From Apricaphanius iberus (Eukaryota > Chordata > Actinopteri > Cyprinodontiformes > Aphaniidae), in assembly GCA_028564705.1 (NCBI GenBank), contig JAPXFQ010000166.1:1922001-1986000 (forward strand): a stretch of DNA of 64,000 nucleotides. Reading direction: 5' to 3'. The position numbers and the translations under genes are program-made. Position 1 is the stretch's first letter; the number at the start of each line of letters is the position of its first letter. Positions 34,801 through 47,203 of this stretch are shown in pieces. The notes under the pieces are model-generated. The model saw nothing but the letters and a program-made list of their open reading frames with translations. It was not told the DNA's origin and made no database searches.

Positions 34801-36243
34801 GAAACTATCCATTATTTAATAGTTTTGCTTATGTGTGTTTGAAGGCTTTTTTTTTTTTTTTTTTAAATAAAAAAAAAAATATATATATATATTGATAGAG
34901 ACAGAAATGATAAGTCATAGAGTAAGATTTTTTTTTTTTTTTGCAAGAATCTTTCATAAAAAGCCTCAGCCAATGGTCTATCCAGGAAACCCTGCAAAGA
35001 ACTGTTGGAGTTGATGATCTTGTCCAGCTGAATGATATACATCCCAAGCCACAGGCGAGAGCTGTCCATTAGTTAGCAGGGTTCTTGTAATGCCTAGCTC
35101 CAGTACATTATTTCCAAATGCATCAGTCAGCGTTGTGCAGCACAGATAAATTCTGATGCTTAGGATCTGTAATGCATACACTCAACGCTTCAGTATTGCG
35201 CGACAGGTTAGAAGGGCACAAAGGGAGAGGGGGGAAAAATGTAATTTATTTTTTACTGCAGCCAGTATTCTTCCCATTAGCTTCAAACGTGAGATAAGTT
35301 ATGGACTTTAACGAGCACCTTTTGCCACCAGAGCATGCTGCACACAAGACTGCAGGCAGAAGAGGTGGAGTAAGGGCTAATGGAGGAAATACAGGCAAAA
35401 AATGTATGGAACCGATGACCAGTCACCAGTCAGATGTTAATGCAGATCATAAAAATATAATATTTCAAAGTTTTAGTTAAATAACTAGAAACACGTGAAA
35501 AAGCACAACATTTGGGTTAGGAACACAAACTAAAGTAACAATGCCAATTTATTTATTATATTTAAAACTGCACAAGTTGGACCAGAGGGTTGTACAGCAA
35601 AATAAGAATTACCAATAAACATACCAGAAAAAAATAATCAAGATTAGAAGAAAAATATTTGAAAAACTCCAACAATGACCAACAATATAATGAAAAACAA
35701 ATGCTGGCTGCTAGTTAAGTTTTTTATTTTATTTTATTTATATTATCAGGAAAAAATAAAATATAAACTCATAACATACATAAAAATTCAAAAGAAATGT
35801 ATCTTAATTTCTACACTCACATTGAGTTTCATTATTGTTTTTACTGCCCTACGCTCTTAATACAATAATCAATCAAATATACTGTAATCAATTATGAGTT
35901 AAATACACTTTAAACAAGGCCTTATGTAGGTGTAATATACATGACAGCAGGTTGGTCAGCTATTGTCCATAAATCCTTGAGATGACATCTGTTGTGAATC
36001 AGTGCAGTATAAATACATTGAATTGAAAATTAAATTAAAATGAAGGAAACAAACCCTTTGGTTTTCTCTTTAACATTCATCCTAACTGGGCATTTACTAA
36101 AGAGAAAAAGACAGCAATGCCATGTACAACTGTCTTGTTGCTTTAGCTCAAATCTCATGTGCCCACTCTGTTTATTCTAGCAAAACTGATAAAGCTTTAA
36201 TGCAGATTAATTATAGAGGGGCTACAAGAGTCTTTATCACTTA
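34801..36243. other. Gene-free tract with simple repeats
   Basis: Poly-T (34848-34865), poly-A and (AT)n near 34866-34890, then AT-rich DNA. Around 35955-36025 a LINE-like tail (CCTTGAGATGACATCTGTTG ... TATAAATACATTGAATTGAA) lies in plus orientation. No gene is recognised. Confidence 0.45.
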
Positions 36244-36251
36244 TTCTAACC

Positions 36252-36454
36252 CAGTGTTTTCCAACCCTGTTCATCAAGGCATACTGACCTACAGGTTTTA
36301 GGTTTTTCCCTGCTGTAACACACCTGGTTCAGATGACTGCTGGTCAACAAAAGCTTGTTAATTGGCCATCAATTGAAATCCCGTTTGCAGAAGCAGGGAA
36401 AAACCTAAAACATGTAGGGCTGTGTGCCTTGAGGATCAGGGTTGGAAAACACAG
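36252..36454. mobile_element. hAT-like MITE
   Basis: The 203-bp element has long inverted ends: left CAGTGTTTTCCAACCCTG, right (reversed) CTGTGTTTTCCAACCCTG, continuing through TTTTAGGTTTTTCCCTGCT for about 65 bp. Flanking 8-mers TTCTAACC (36244-36251) and CTCTAACC (36455-36462) agree at 7 of 8 positions, fitting the 8-bp hAT duplication. It has no coding capacity. Confidence 0.75.
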
Positions 36455-36518
36455 CTCTAACCAGTCTAAATAATTCAAAACTGCTAACAATTATATTACA
36501 GTGCAGTAGTTAACTGTT

Positions 36519-36625
36519 TAACATCAATCAATCAATCAATCAATCAAACCCTTTTTTATAAATCACTTTTCGTACAAACAATACAAAAAATACAATTCAA
36601 AATTCTTTACAGATTAAGAATAACT
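36519..36625 (+). repeat. Decayed AATCAATCAA-family repeat
   Basis: Five AATC units, then TTTTTTATAAATCACTTTTC and TTCTTTACAGATTAAGA; an older relative of the copies at 4297 and 63805. Confidence 0.5.
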
Positions 36626-37170
36626 GCCCCATACACACACACATACACAGATTTAAACATGGTCACATGATACCCATTCTCCAAACCCTCATATGCAGAA
36701 ACACTCAAGAGCAACATTAAATTGTGAACTAAACTAAACTAAAAAAGCTACAGAAGGGAATGAAGAATGAAGAAGATCACAGGCTTTAAGCATGGGAAGG
36801 ATATGTGGAAGTCTGGAAAGAGCCAAATAACTGAAAACGTTCTTCAATAGGTTCAGTTCAGGAACAAGCTCACCATCCTCCCCTCCTTCACCCAGCTAAA
36901 GAGACATCCCACTCTCCTCTGACCCACACCTGTCCTGTCACACCTAATATGTTTTATCTTCCAACTCAGCCATAAACTCTTCTACTTCAATAACTTTCTC
37001 TTCAACACAGAGAAAGTTGTTGTTCAATGAATCACTTTTGCCAAACTGATGACTCCCAACATTGACAGCAGTGATATTGAAACAATGTTGAAATATAGTT
37101 TTCCTCATGATTGATGGCGTGTTGATATTTGGTTTACTGGGTGACGATTGAAAAGTCATTGATTTTGAAT

Positions 37171-37187
37171 TAAGCACTTATAATAAT
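37171..37187. repeat. TSD of LINE tail (left)
   Basis: TAAGCACTTATAATAAT, exactly repeated at 37338-37354. Confidence 0.8.
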
Positions 37188-37337
37188 ATAAGCAATAATA
37201 ATATGATACTGTGATGGACTGGCGACCTCTCCAGGGTGTACCCCGCCTCTCGCCCATTGACAGCTGGAGATAGGCACCAGCCCCCCCGCGACCCCTGGAG
37301 GACTAAGCGGTTCAGAAAATGGATGGGTAATATAATA
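37188..37337 (+). mobile_element. 5'-truncated LINE 3' end with 17-bp TSD
   Basis: The insert contains GATGGACTGGCGACCTCTCC, GTACCCCGCCTCTCGCCCA and TGGAGATAGGCACCAGC, a 3' segment common to a teleost LINE family, and ends GGTTCAGAAAATGGATGGGT. The perfect 17-bp duplication on both sides proves target-primed insertion of a very short (150 bp) copy. No coding sequence is included. Confidence 0.82.
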
Positions 37338-37354
37338 TAAGCACTTATAATAAT
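37338..37354. repeat. TSD of LINE tail (right)
   Basis: Exact copy of 37171-37187. Confidence 0.8.
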
Positions 37355-39821
37355 GCTGGCAACCTGTTGAAAACACCAGGCCTAGTGTAATCGGTAAGCT
37401 AGCAATGCTTTGTTCACGGCTTTATTCATCCAGTCAACGCTTTTGTCAGACCATGTATAAATAAAATAAAATGTCCATCTGATCATTAAGCCATCTCATA
37501 CATAAACAATCTTTTAACATTAAAGGGTCTTAATTAATTTACTACAGTAAATTAATTAAGCTTTGTGTCTATTTTTGTTTATGGACACAAAACAAGCTTT
37601 GTGTCCATAAACCTCCATAATGTGCAGCTGAAAACCTCTGACAACTCTTTCTGTGTGACCATTTCTCAAACTTTTCATAACTCCCATATAATGGAGAAAC
37701 ATATATAGGGTAGGTTAAAATAGTGTAATAATTACCTACATCACTACAGTTGCTAAGAGCAGCCTATGTGATTTCTCATATAATAAAGTGTATGTTTTTT
37801 GTTATATGTTTCAAATGTTCAGATGGAGCAGCCAGGCATCTCCAAGCATGACTTTGCCTTGTTTGGTCAGCAAGACAAAATTGGGTCCATTATGCGCCAG
37901 ACCGGGCAGGAGGAGTTGGAAGTGGTGAAATCATGAATAAACGATAAATTAAATTTAATAACTTATTGTTTATTTCTACGTTTCTTAAGTATGTTTACTA
38001 GTTTTACTAAATAAAAAAAGGGCATTATGTTATCCAGGACAATATGGACAACCCTGAGCATCCTCTTCATGAGAGTATCCTACAGCAACACTGTATCTTC
38101 AGTCAGAGGCTTCTTCAGTTTCACTGCAACACAGACCGCTACAGGAAATCCTTTCTCTCAACAGCCATCATGATTTACAACAGAGGTCACTAATCGGACC
38201 TCAGTCCATGTCCGGACCAAACTGCTGTCTCATGCGGACCTGGACCTAATGCTAAAACAGAGTTCCCCATTTAAAACCTTACTGAGTGCTTCCGGTTTAT
38301 CAGCACAGCTTTTCTAGTCTTTATTGTAGTGTTCAAGCATCCATGAAAACCAACAGACCAATCACTTGTAAGTTTGGCTGTACCAAGTGACATCAACAAG
38401 CCAATAAGACTTTGCATTCCAGCCAGTCCGGAAAACTTTGAAACACTGAAGCACAGACAGGAATGTGAGAGAAGTTAAAAAATATATAGTGACAAATTGC
38501 AAAAATAAATGGATATCTCCCGGTGAGATGAATAAATAGAAAGACATGAGGCCACAAAAAGGAGAAATCAAGGCTGTAAAGAGTGAAAAGCGGAAAAAAC
38601 CCTCATAGTTAACGCTCATTATAACCCTCATTACTCAGGTACATAACAGTAATGGACGTAATTTCTCGTCTGAGACTGGGGAATGACTGGGGAACTGCCG
38701 GTTGAGATGAGCTAAACTAAGCTATGCCTATGACGATCTGTGGGCTCAACTATATGTGTAACCTGTGTTGAGGGAACTGAACATTCAGATGAAAAGTTGA
38801 CAATTTGAATAGGACATCGATAGAGAAGATCAAAGAATAACAAACGGTTTGGGATGAAACTTCTGAAGCTTTGTCACGTTGACTTGTGCGTCTGTGTTGC
38901 AAGATCACTGCTCTGAAAGTAGTTAAGAAGACTGTTTAACAAGTCCTGACAAACTACAAAAAGCAGCTAATGTGAGTCTGAAAATCCTATAAAATTATAT
39001 CTTTAGTTTACAGTAATCTGGAAATAACAAGTGGCATTAACGTCTGCTAAAGTCTGCAAACTGTATCTCTTGGAACCGTCCCACAGACATGCAAAGCTAG
39101 TGTACACCACCAACAGCAGTAAACCTGAATATCATTTGCAACAAGATAAAACCATAAGGAACAATATTCCAGATTAGAATAAAGGCTTGAAACTGCGGCA
39201 CTTTTAAAGACTGAGAGAACTTAAAGCTAGAAGAAGAGAAATTGTAAATGTACTTTGATAGAAAACCTGACCATTCTCAAAGCAAAAAAAGGAAGAATGA
39301 TTGCAACAGTGTGATTTATTGCAATTTCTACGTAAGACTAGTTTATAATACTGGTCAGCAAGTTTCCAAAAACTCGCAAAGGTATCGACGGATATGTTTT
39401 CCTTTTTATAGTTCTCCATTGTTGTGTCAGTGATACCAAAGCAATTCTCCCCAAGGACAGCAGTGGGTGCAGACCTTTTCTGGCCATTGCAGTGATGTCT
39501 CTGATGGATGTCAGTTAGTTTACTTCAACATTTAAATGCATACTCTACTCAAGGACCAATGGCCAACAGAAAGTATGTTTAGATTGAGTTGGAAAGCTTT
39601 TTACTAGAGGTGCAGCTCATTGAATATTCTAAATACCTTGTAAACCAACTAACACAGTGATCCGTTTTGTTGTTCTCTATACGACCTGGTTTTCAAAATC
39701 GCTGAAAGACCATATTTAGTAAAATAGCCTTGGAATATAAAGTATCTTGCGCCCAAAGCTTGTATTTACTGCTAATTCCATTGATTATAAAATACCGTTC
39801 TGGTGAAATGATCTTGGGCAG
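37355..39821. other. Gene-free tract with old transposon pieces
   Basis: Apart from the LINE remnant at 38038-38181, a hAT-terminus-like CAGAGGTCACTAATCGGACC at about 38182 has no visible partner. The rest is AT-rich DNA. Confidence 0.4.
38038..38181 (+). pseudogene. LINE ORF2 C-terminal remnant
   Basis: The plus strand reads DNPEHPLHESILQQ, then FSQRLLQFHC and DRYRKSFLSTAIMIYN. The HPLH ... RY+.SF.P.AI..+N pattern is the conserved C-terminus of many fish LINE ORF2 proteins. 48 codons are open; both sides are unrelated, so this is a small fragment. Confidence 0.6.
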
Positions 39822-40091
39822 ATGTTGTAGAAGCCAAAATTTGGGCCTGCGTGGCACGTGTAATCAACACGTGCATCAATTCTGAGAAGCTGAGAAGATG
39901 TACGTGGTACTTCCACGAAAGACTTGTCATTAAGCGATTCTAGGAAATGTTTTGTTCCCAGCTTTTCTGGCCTCTTCAGAACCAGACAAATAGGCGCCTG
40001 AAGGCGCCACTTGGCTTATCCTGAAGATAGGCCAAGTGGTTGCGCTGGCCAAGAACACCAGATGTTTCCCGTAAGTGACGCAATGAGTAAG

Positions 40092-40098
40092 TATAAAA
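40092..40098 (+). promoter_or_regulatory. LTR TATA box
   Basis: TATAAAA followed by GAGAGAGCTCCC; conserved in all three LTRs of the family. Confidence 0.7.
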
Positions 40099-40278
40099 GA
40101 GAGAGCTCCCTTTAGAGGAGAGGGGGGTTTTAGTTGGTCTTGCTGGGATCTCAGCGTGGACGATAGGATGCTTTCTGCTCAGAGATAAGGTATGTCAATT
40201 GTTAACAGACAATGGATACAGAATGTTAGATATCGAGGTCAATGACCTATGTAGCATTGTATTGAGAACCAAAGATCC

Positions 40279-40284
40279 AATAAA
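40279..40284 (+). terminator. LTR poly(A) signal
   Basis: AATAAA at the end of R, about 110 bp before the LTR end; conserved in all three copies. Confidence 0.75.
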
Positions 40285-40392
40285 ACCCGGCTGAAGCTAC
40301 TTTCTAGAACAGAGGCTGTGTTGTCCTGAGTCTTCATTATAGCTATATATCTATATCTATGTTTTGCATGTAATTAAAACCAACAACAATGT

Positions 40393-42288
40393 TAAGCTGA
40401 CCAATCACAGACGTGCACTCTCCATTGCATTTGACAAATAGTGAAAAAAATGACTCTTCTCCTTCCATCGTCCCACACCACCACAGGTGGAGAAGGATAA
40501 GCTAGTCTTTAGCCCTGAAAAATGTTTATCTTAACCCCTCTACAACTGATAAAAATAGCTGTTCTGCCAAACTCATTTCATAAAATGGTTAAAAGCAGTA
40601 TATCATGAAAATTTCAACATGGGAAAAAGAAAAGATGTATATTTTATGATGCCTTGTGATATTGCTGTTTTTTAATCCCTCAAGTAACACTGAAAGCACT
40701 CTTTACATTGTTATGCAAACTTCAAAGGAGACAACTTCCAAAGAAAGACAACTCACAAAACATAATTAGTAGATGGAGCAAATTTTTTTCTTCATAATCT
40801 GTTTAAAAGGATACACTTAAAATAAATTAAAGATGTTTTTCTCAATGTGGTTTATATCATGGTCTTTAGAGTTCGAAAAGGCGTGGTAACAAGCCATTCA
40901 TTTGATTTAGGTTTGCTGGAGAAGGGATGCTTCTAAAACTTGCAGAATGATAGCTCTTGAGGTCTGAACTTGGGGACCCCTGGGCTAGAGAGTCACACAG
41001 ATAGTAAACAAATGCTGGGAGCATTGAGCAAATAGAATAAAAGCAAGATATGCACAATGAGTGAAGAAATGGATGACAGCAATGCTGCATCACAGTACAT
41101 TCTGTAAGAACTGTACTTTTTGTGTTACACATGTTGCTGCTGCTCAATACAGTGTTGCTATTCTTGTTTCAGTGGTGTTGTGACCTAATGAAGGGAGAGC
41201 ACCCAGGCTAGGAATAGCTTGACTAAGCAGGGATGGGGTATACATGCAGTGAAATTCAGTTTCTTAACTGCATTATCTGGGTGCGTTAGCTTGATTAACA
41301 CCAGCCGGACTAAAGTGTAAACATGCATTTCAAAAGTCTGAATTCAGTCAGATGAAGGCAGTAATTCAGTTTTCTCTTACTGCATGTAAACACAGTGTGA
41401 ACCAACCAGGCTTTACACAAACAGTCAATAATCCTCTTCAAACAACAATATATTTTAAAATGTGAAGAGACTCAAACATTACTATCGTCTACATAATTTC
41501 AAAAGGTTATGATCAAGTATTTCTTTGAAGGTTAGTGTTTTAGGAAATGATTGCTGCCAAAATGGTTAAATTTTGACATCAAAAATCAAAAATAGCAAAA
41601 TATGACTGTATGCACAACATTGGCAAGGCTAGACTAAAAAATCAAAAGATATTTTTCCCTCCTTATCAATATAAACCCACTGTTTTGAAAATATTTTTTG
41701 GGTTGCATGATTGTTACATCTGGTTTAGCATCTAGAAGTAGCAACAGAAGATTGTTAAAAATTGCGCTTATGATATCAACATTTAGATACAGTAAAAACT
41801 TCTGAGCAAAAAAAAAAAAAGAGTAAAGTGTACCTACTCTATTTTTATATTGTTGCAGATGGGAAACTGATCCCTAATGACGAAACATTTAACATGGCTC
41901 CAAGCACTAATCACCGAATTGGAAACAACAATTAATGCCTTCCTAAAGCTATTGATTTCATATGAATTACCCTAGCATCAGTGGAACAAACTTATTAAAC
42001 CTTGCAAAAATGGTAAATTTACAAAAATATGTTCAGTCTTTCTATGCCAGGAATGGAGGATTGTAGTAACTAGCTTATTTTACTCTTTTACATTTACTTC
42101 TAGGAGTAGTTGTAGGAGTACAGCACCATAAAATGTACTCTACTCACCTCTGGCCAGGAATAAACAGAAAACATTAGAAAGCCTGTTACATAACAGACGA
42201 ATTGTAGATATCAAAAATCACATAAGTAATTATAGTAAATAAGAGAAATTAACATTAGATTTGTTTGGCTCTACTTGAAATTTGTGTG
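40393..42288. other. Gene-free tract with a MITE-like copy
   Basis: About 41238-41397 has inverted ends (ATACATGCAGTGAAATTCAG and, reversed, TTTACATGCAGTAAGAGAAA) and the ATTATCTGGGTGCGTTAG core shared with 53.1 kb. CTTGGGGACCCCTGG near 40971 resembles a lone hAT terminus. No host gene is recognised. Confidence 0.45.
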
Positions 42289-42293
42289 TAACC

Positions 42294-42701
42294 TGTTAGG
42301 GTAAAAAATAGTGGTTTAACCTAGAAAGAATCACATGCAGGGGTCGGAGAGAAATTGAAGTTAAATGAACTCTGTAGTGGGAGATAAAATAAGTAAAGTT
42401 CTGCAAAGGGAGACCAGGAAGATACTCTGGTTGACCGTGTGTCTGTTCTCCTCTCAGCTTCTCAGACAGTCTCTCAGCTCTGTGTCCTGATCACAAAGCT
42501 CTGTCACCTGGTCTCAAAAGGCCCTCCCACTGCAGTCTCTCTTTATTTGGTCAAACTTCATTAGCATCTTAAAAGAACAGGGTGTATACAAAGGAACATA
42601 TGGTTGAAACCAAATGACATTTAAAAAGTACATTTAAACTATGTGATAAAGAAATACACCGTAAGAAAATAATAATACAACATTATTATTTTTCCCTAAC
42701 A
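42294..42701 (-). repeat. Solo LTR of a second retroelement
   Basis: 408 bp. The ends are TGTTAGGG and CCCTAACA, inverted TG...CA termini, and TAACC flanks both sides (42289-42293 and 42702-42706), a 5-bp duplication. Minus orientation is preferred: AT-rich U3, then CCAAATAAAGAGAG as a TATA-like element, and a GC-richer R/U5 with many CAGAG and CTGAG repeats. It is unrelated to the 39826 LTR. No internal sequence of its family occurs in the window. Confidence 0.8.
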
Positions 42702-42706
42702 TAACC

Positions 42707-45700
42707 TGCATTAAAGAATCCTATGTGGAGCATATACTATTTCGCCTAATCTCTGACACTGGTTGGGTGTTGTAGAAGTACACTTTAATCTTTAGAAATA
42801 CATAAGTTATTTTCTGTTCAAGCTTTATATAAAAGCAGCCCTGTTAATGTTATCCTTAATTTTTTCACTAAATTTTGTTTTGTTTTACATTTCTAAGTCA
42901 TTCAAAGTGTCCATTGTTACTCTGACATTGGTGATTTGATACTTTCCAGGGACGAAACACATGTATAATTCTCCACTTATTTATATTATAACCATTATGT
43001 CTACAATAAAATCAATGAAGTACAATGATATTTACAATTTTTTTTATAAATATATATAATTGTGATGTTGTGAAATGGAGATCAGTTGTAGTTAAAAACG
43101 TTTTTCTTCAATAGTTTATTTAATAATCATTTCACAATTTTAAATTTTTATGAGCCCTATTGAACAGGGTTAACAGTATGTAATTTAACAAGTGTCAGTA
43201 AGCTTGCACCTTGTATGCCAACCTTGGGCCTATTTCTAATTAGCACTACTACAATGATTCTCATAAATTCTTCAGACTTTTCAGATTGAACAATTTCTAA
43301 AAATAGTAATATAAACTAAATATTGGTGTAGACCAAAATACATACAAATTCATGTTTTTAATTTTTTTTTCTTTTTAAGTCAAATAAAGTGAAGTCTGAA
43401 AACGTCACGAGTATGCATATTAAAATGACAATACCCTGTTCTGAAGTCATTATGACATACAGTGAATTCTCCATAACACTTATTCAGTTAAGTTTCCAAT
43501 CTACTTATTACACGTTCGTGATTTAAAGAAATGCAGCACAAAGCATAAAATACTTGTTGAATTCTAAAACCAAAATATAAATCCAACACGAAAAACATGT
43601 ACACAGAAAACAAATTTACTTTAAGTGCTGCTAGGTGACATGCACTGTAAATATGGACTTTATTTTAATCAGAAAAGATATGAGCTGGAATTACAGAGAC
43701 ATAAAACACAAATAATTTTAGAGTAATAAACAGCAAATAGAAAAGTTATACACAGAGACAAACTGCACTAGTTTCAAGAACCGGTCTCTGTTGAACACGG
43801 AGACGGTAGACGCTCAACTGTATTTTTTTTGTCAGTCATTGTGTTTCGCACACAATTGGGCATCTGTTGCAACAAAGTCAATTTACAACAACACGACAAC
43901 AGTGTACCATCGAGGCAAGTAGGACTGATTTTGTGTTCAATGACATGGTCTTGGCACTGCCACAGATGCATAATCTTACACATGGTAGTTTCAAAGTATT
44001 AAGAATTGCTGAAACTTACATCTTCCAGATCACAATGAACAGTCACAAAAATACAAAATTTCTGGAAATTTTCTAGTTTGATGGCCTGAGAAAAAAAATC
44101 CAAAATCTTTTTTTGACATGTCCTCATCACAATGGTGGATTGTTTTTCCAACGCTATCCTCAGCGGTTGCTTTTCTTCAAGATTGCGCAGAAATGTCTTT
44201 GTCGTTCGCCTTACATTAAATATGCAAAAGATATCAATCATTACAAGCCGATTTGCAATGGAATAATTGCTGCAATCATGATCCTCCATTCTGTTCTGTT
44301 CTGGAAATAAGACGCCCAAACTTCAGCAGCGTATTTCTCGTCTCCCTGGATACAGCCTGGATGCTCTGATCTTGAATTGGCCAGGTTGAGTGGTGGCATC
44401 ACAGGGCACTGGAAGAGACTGACTGGAACCCACACACATGCCTTGAGACATAGCCTCTCTCCTTCTGCGCTTTCTTCTCCCTCCCAGACAGTTGCCACCA
44501 TTGAACTGAGTCATGTAATAAATCCTCCACAACAGGAGAAAGCTGCCAGCTCCAGTTGTAAACTGGAAAAAAAATCCACATAAAAGCGGCCATCAAAGAA
44601 AAGATTAAGTTCGCTCTCCCCACGAGTCAAATAGAAAAGTCAGAAACTGCAGCTGTTCTGTCCAGTTGAAATCTTACGCCTTAGTTTAGTGTCTTCATTT
44701 ATTTGGTGTCGCAGTTGTTTTAGAGAATTAGCATTTTCTATTGAGGATTTCTGAGGGTATTTGTGCCACCCCCTGAAACATTTCACCAGTACCACCAATC
44801 TCCTCCGCTTGCCTCCTTATTTCTCATCTATCTGCAAGACAAGTTTTCCCAGTCAGTAACAGTACCCAGCCGGCAACCTCTTTAGTGGGTTTGCTTGTTT
44901 AGTATAGGTTTGGTTTATGAGTGTGGCGCATGTTATGCCAGCCAATATAGGAGGGGAGATGTGTGTGAAAAAAAACTCTAAGTTATGAGAACACTGAGGC
45001 AGATGCAGGAGCTCATAAATTATACGCATCATTTGCATATTTGGGGTATAAGACATTATGCAAATCTCATGAATCTGCATAATGAATTCCTCCTGTTACC
45101 TCAATTGCCCAGTTACTTGTTATTCAATAACAAAAAGAAAGAATATTTAACAATTAACATAGTATGTTCAAATCCTGTAAAGCTTTTTTGAGTTCAAAAA
45201 AGTGGAACATTTTAATCAAACCTGTATCTTTGAGTGAAGAATCAAAAGAAATACCAGAATGCAAAGAAGACAAACATAAAAAAAGGGTTGGAAAATAATT
45301 ACACAAAGTCACTTGGAAAATATAAGCTAAGCTTAATGAATTACTCAAATCTGTTTTGAAAGTTTAGGCAAGCCAGTGCATTGTTAATTAAGAGTATTCG
45401 GCAAACCTCTCAAGGGAAAAGGTCACTTTATCTATTAATTTAACCACTTTGGTGACCTGCTTTCAACCTCATAAGATCTTTAAACAAAAAAATACTTTGA
45501 AAAAAATAATATATTTAATGCTGATAGAAATATGAATGATTAAAGATAGAAGGGCTCCTATATAGCGTGTGATTAAAATGATTGCAATATACAATTATTC
45601 ATAACTTGATAATTTGTGGATTTTCCCATGTTTAACAAAAGTATTCCACTGTATCAAAATACATCTTAAACAGAAACAAGTGATTGTAAAAAAGCTAAAG

Positions 45701-46649
45701 AAACCTAATGGGATCGTTAATAGGAGGAGGGGGGACTATCTGGAGTGACAATGAAAGAATGAGGACTTAATTAGGGAAATTGCAATACAAGAAGAGGAAA
45801 AAAAAGGTGATTAGAGGGATAACGCTAATAATTAAACTGCCTGGGCAATATTGTGCGGTGGGATCAGCCAGTAAAAGTGCACTTTAATCAGCTACAGTCC
45901 GTTAGCTTGAGAAACAGCTTGAGGTTCTTCACAATGCGTGTGGCACATACTGCCCACTGTGGTTTTACTGCAAATAGTGAGATTGGTGGCTTATTGTGTT
46001 GGGTACCAGTGCAGTGGAAAGACAAAACTGAACAGCCAGGTATCGAGGTTTTGATCAAAGATCAAAATCTTTTATTTAAAACAATCATCTACAATCACTA
46101 GCTATTAGAACCAATTAGCACAAATCGCAATTAATGCAAAGGAGACAAAAGGGAAAAAGAGAGGGTGAGGAAAGATGGGCGTACTGGGCATGTGGTGCAA
46201 AACTAGCAAAGAGGAGGAGGGTGAGTAAGAGAGGGACTGAGATAGAAAGGGGATGGGCAAATAAGGGAAACAAGGAGTGAATTAGCCTGATGGCAGGGAG
46301 AAGTTGGCACAGTGCCATCCATTCAGTTCTAGCACCAAGACGGACTTCTGTTCACTCTGGGATTTGCTTATAGATATAGCTCGGAAGACAAAAAAGGTGC
46401 TATTGTCGTTTTGATAGCGACAGACTTCTGAATGGTTTTATTTTCCTTTTTTAGGATAGCATGCCGTCAAATGATTGAAGACATGGATCATCAGACATCC
46501 CTTCATTTCATCTTTAATACCGGTTTGGAGGATTATTGACCATCCTATGATGAAGACTTGATGATATGACTTAATGCGAAGATGTCCTGAAACGAAGATG
46601 GTACAACTTGGCACCAAAATCTTGGTAAAGGCATGGATGTTCAGCCCTC
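42707..46649. other. Gene-free tract
   Basis: Short frames only. 44860-45110 and 45700-45900 hold clusters of TAAT/ATTA and TTTGCAT-type words in otherwise unique DNA and could be regulatory, but this is not testable here. Confidence 0.35.
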
Positions 46650-46652
46650 TAA

Positions 46653-47200
46653 GGCCCTGTCCACACGTAGCCGGGTATCTCACAAAACGGAGATATTTTT
46701 CTACGGTTTGGCCTGTTATCCACACGTAGCCGGAGGTTTTCGGCACCAAAAACGAAGCTTTTTAAAAACTCCGGCCAAAGTTGAGATTTGCGTTTTCTCC
46801 GTTTTCAGTATCTACGTGTGGACGGTTGAAAACGGAGTTTTAAGAGCCGTAACGCCACTTTCCGCAACAAAAAATGCTCCAACACCACATGTGCGACCTG
46901 TGTTTACTCTCGAAAACAGCATTTATTTCCTCAGCGCTGTGTTGGTATCATCCATTGTTAAAGCGCGTCTTGTTTGTTTACTTTTATAAGCTGTATAACT
47001 GCTGCATGCTGATGAGAGGATATAAAGTTTCTCTTGGCGGATAGGACTGGGGAGAACTACTGCGCCCTACAGGTTTGCCACGTCTATGAATGTGCTGAAA
47101 AACGCATTTATCCGGTTACGTGTGGATGGAGATTTTTTTTTCAAGGAGCAGAGGAAAATCTTCGTTTAAAAAAAAAACCCGGCTACGTGTGGACATGGCC
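46653..47200. mobile_element. MITE with TAA duplication and repeated CCACACGTAG motif
   Basis: The left end starts GGCCCTGTCCACACGTAG; the reversed right end starts GGCCATGTCCACACGTAG and both continue CCGGGT. Flanks are TAA on both sides (46650-46652 and 47201-47203). The decamer CCACACGTAG or its complement recurs at 46661, 46720, 46812, 47116 (one change) and 47183, probably transposase-binding repeats. 548 bp, no transposase frame. The TAA target suggests PIF/Harbinger. Confidence 0.78.
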
Positions 47201-47203
47201 TAA

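Larger units (their letters stand above)
39826..40388 (+). repeat. Solo LTR of the ERV family
   Basis: 563 bp, from TGTAGAAGCC to ACCAACAACA. Flanking ATGT at 39822-39825 and 40389-40392 is the 4-bp TSD. Orientation is opposite to the provirus. TATAAAA (40092-40098) and AATAAA (40279-40284) mark promoter and poly(A) signal. U3 carries a near-perfect hairpin (40007-40039) absent from the other two LTRs. It was presumably left by recombination between the LTRs of a second provirus. Confidence 0.93.

Noticed and set aside
38182..38630. hAT transposon
   Set aside because: Only one terminus-like sequence, with no matching right end, duplication or transposase.
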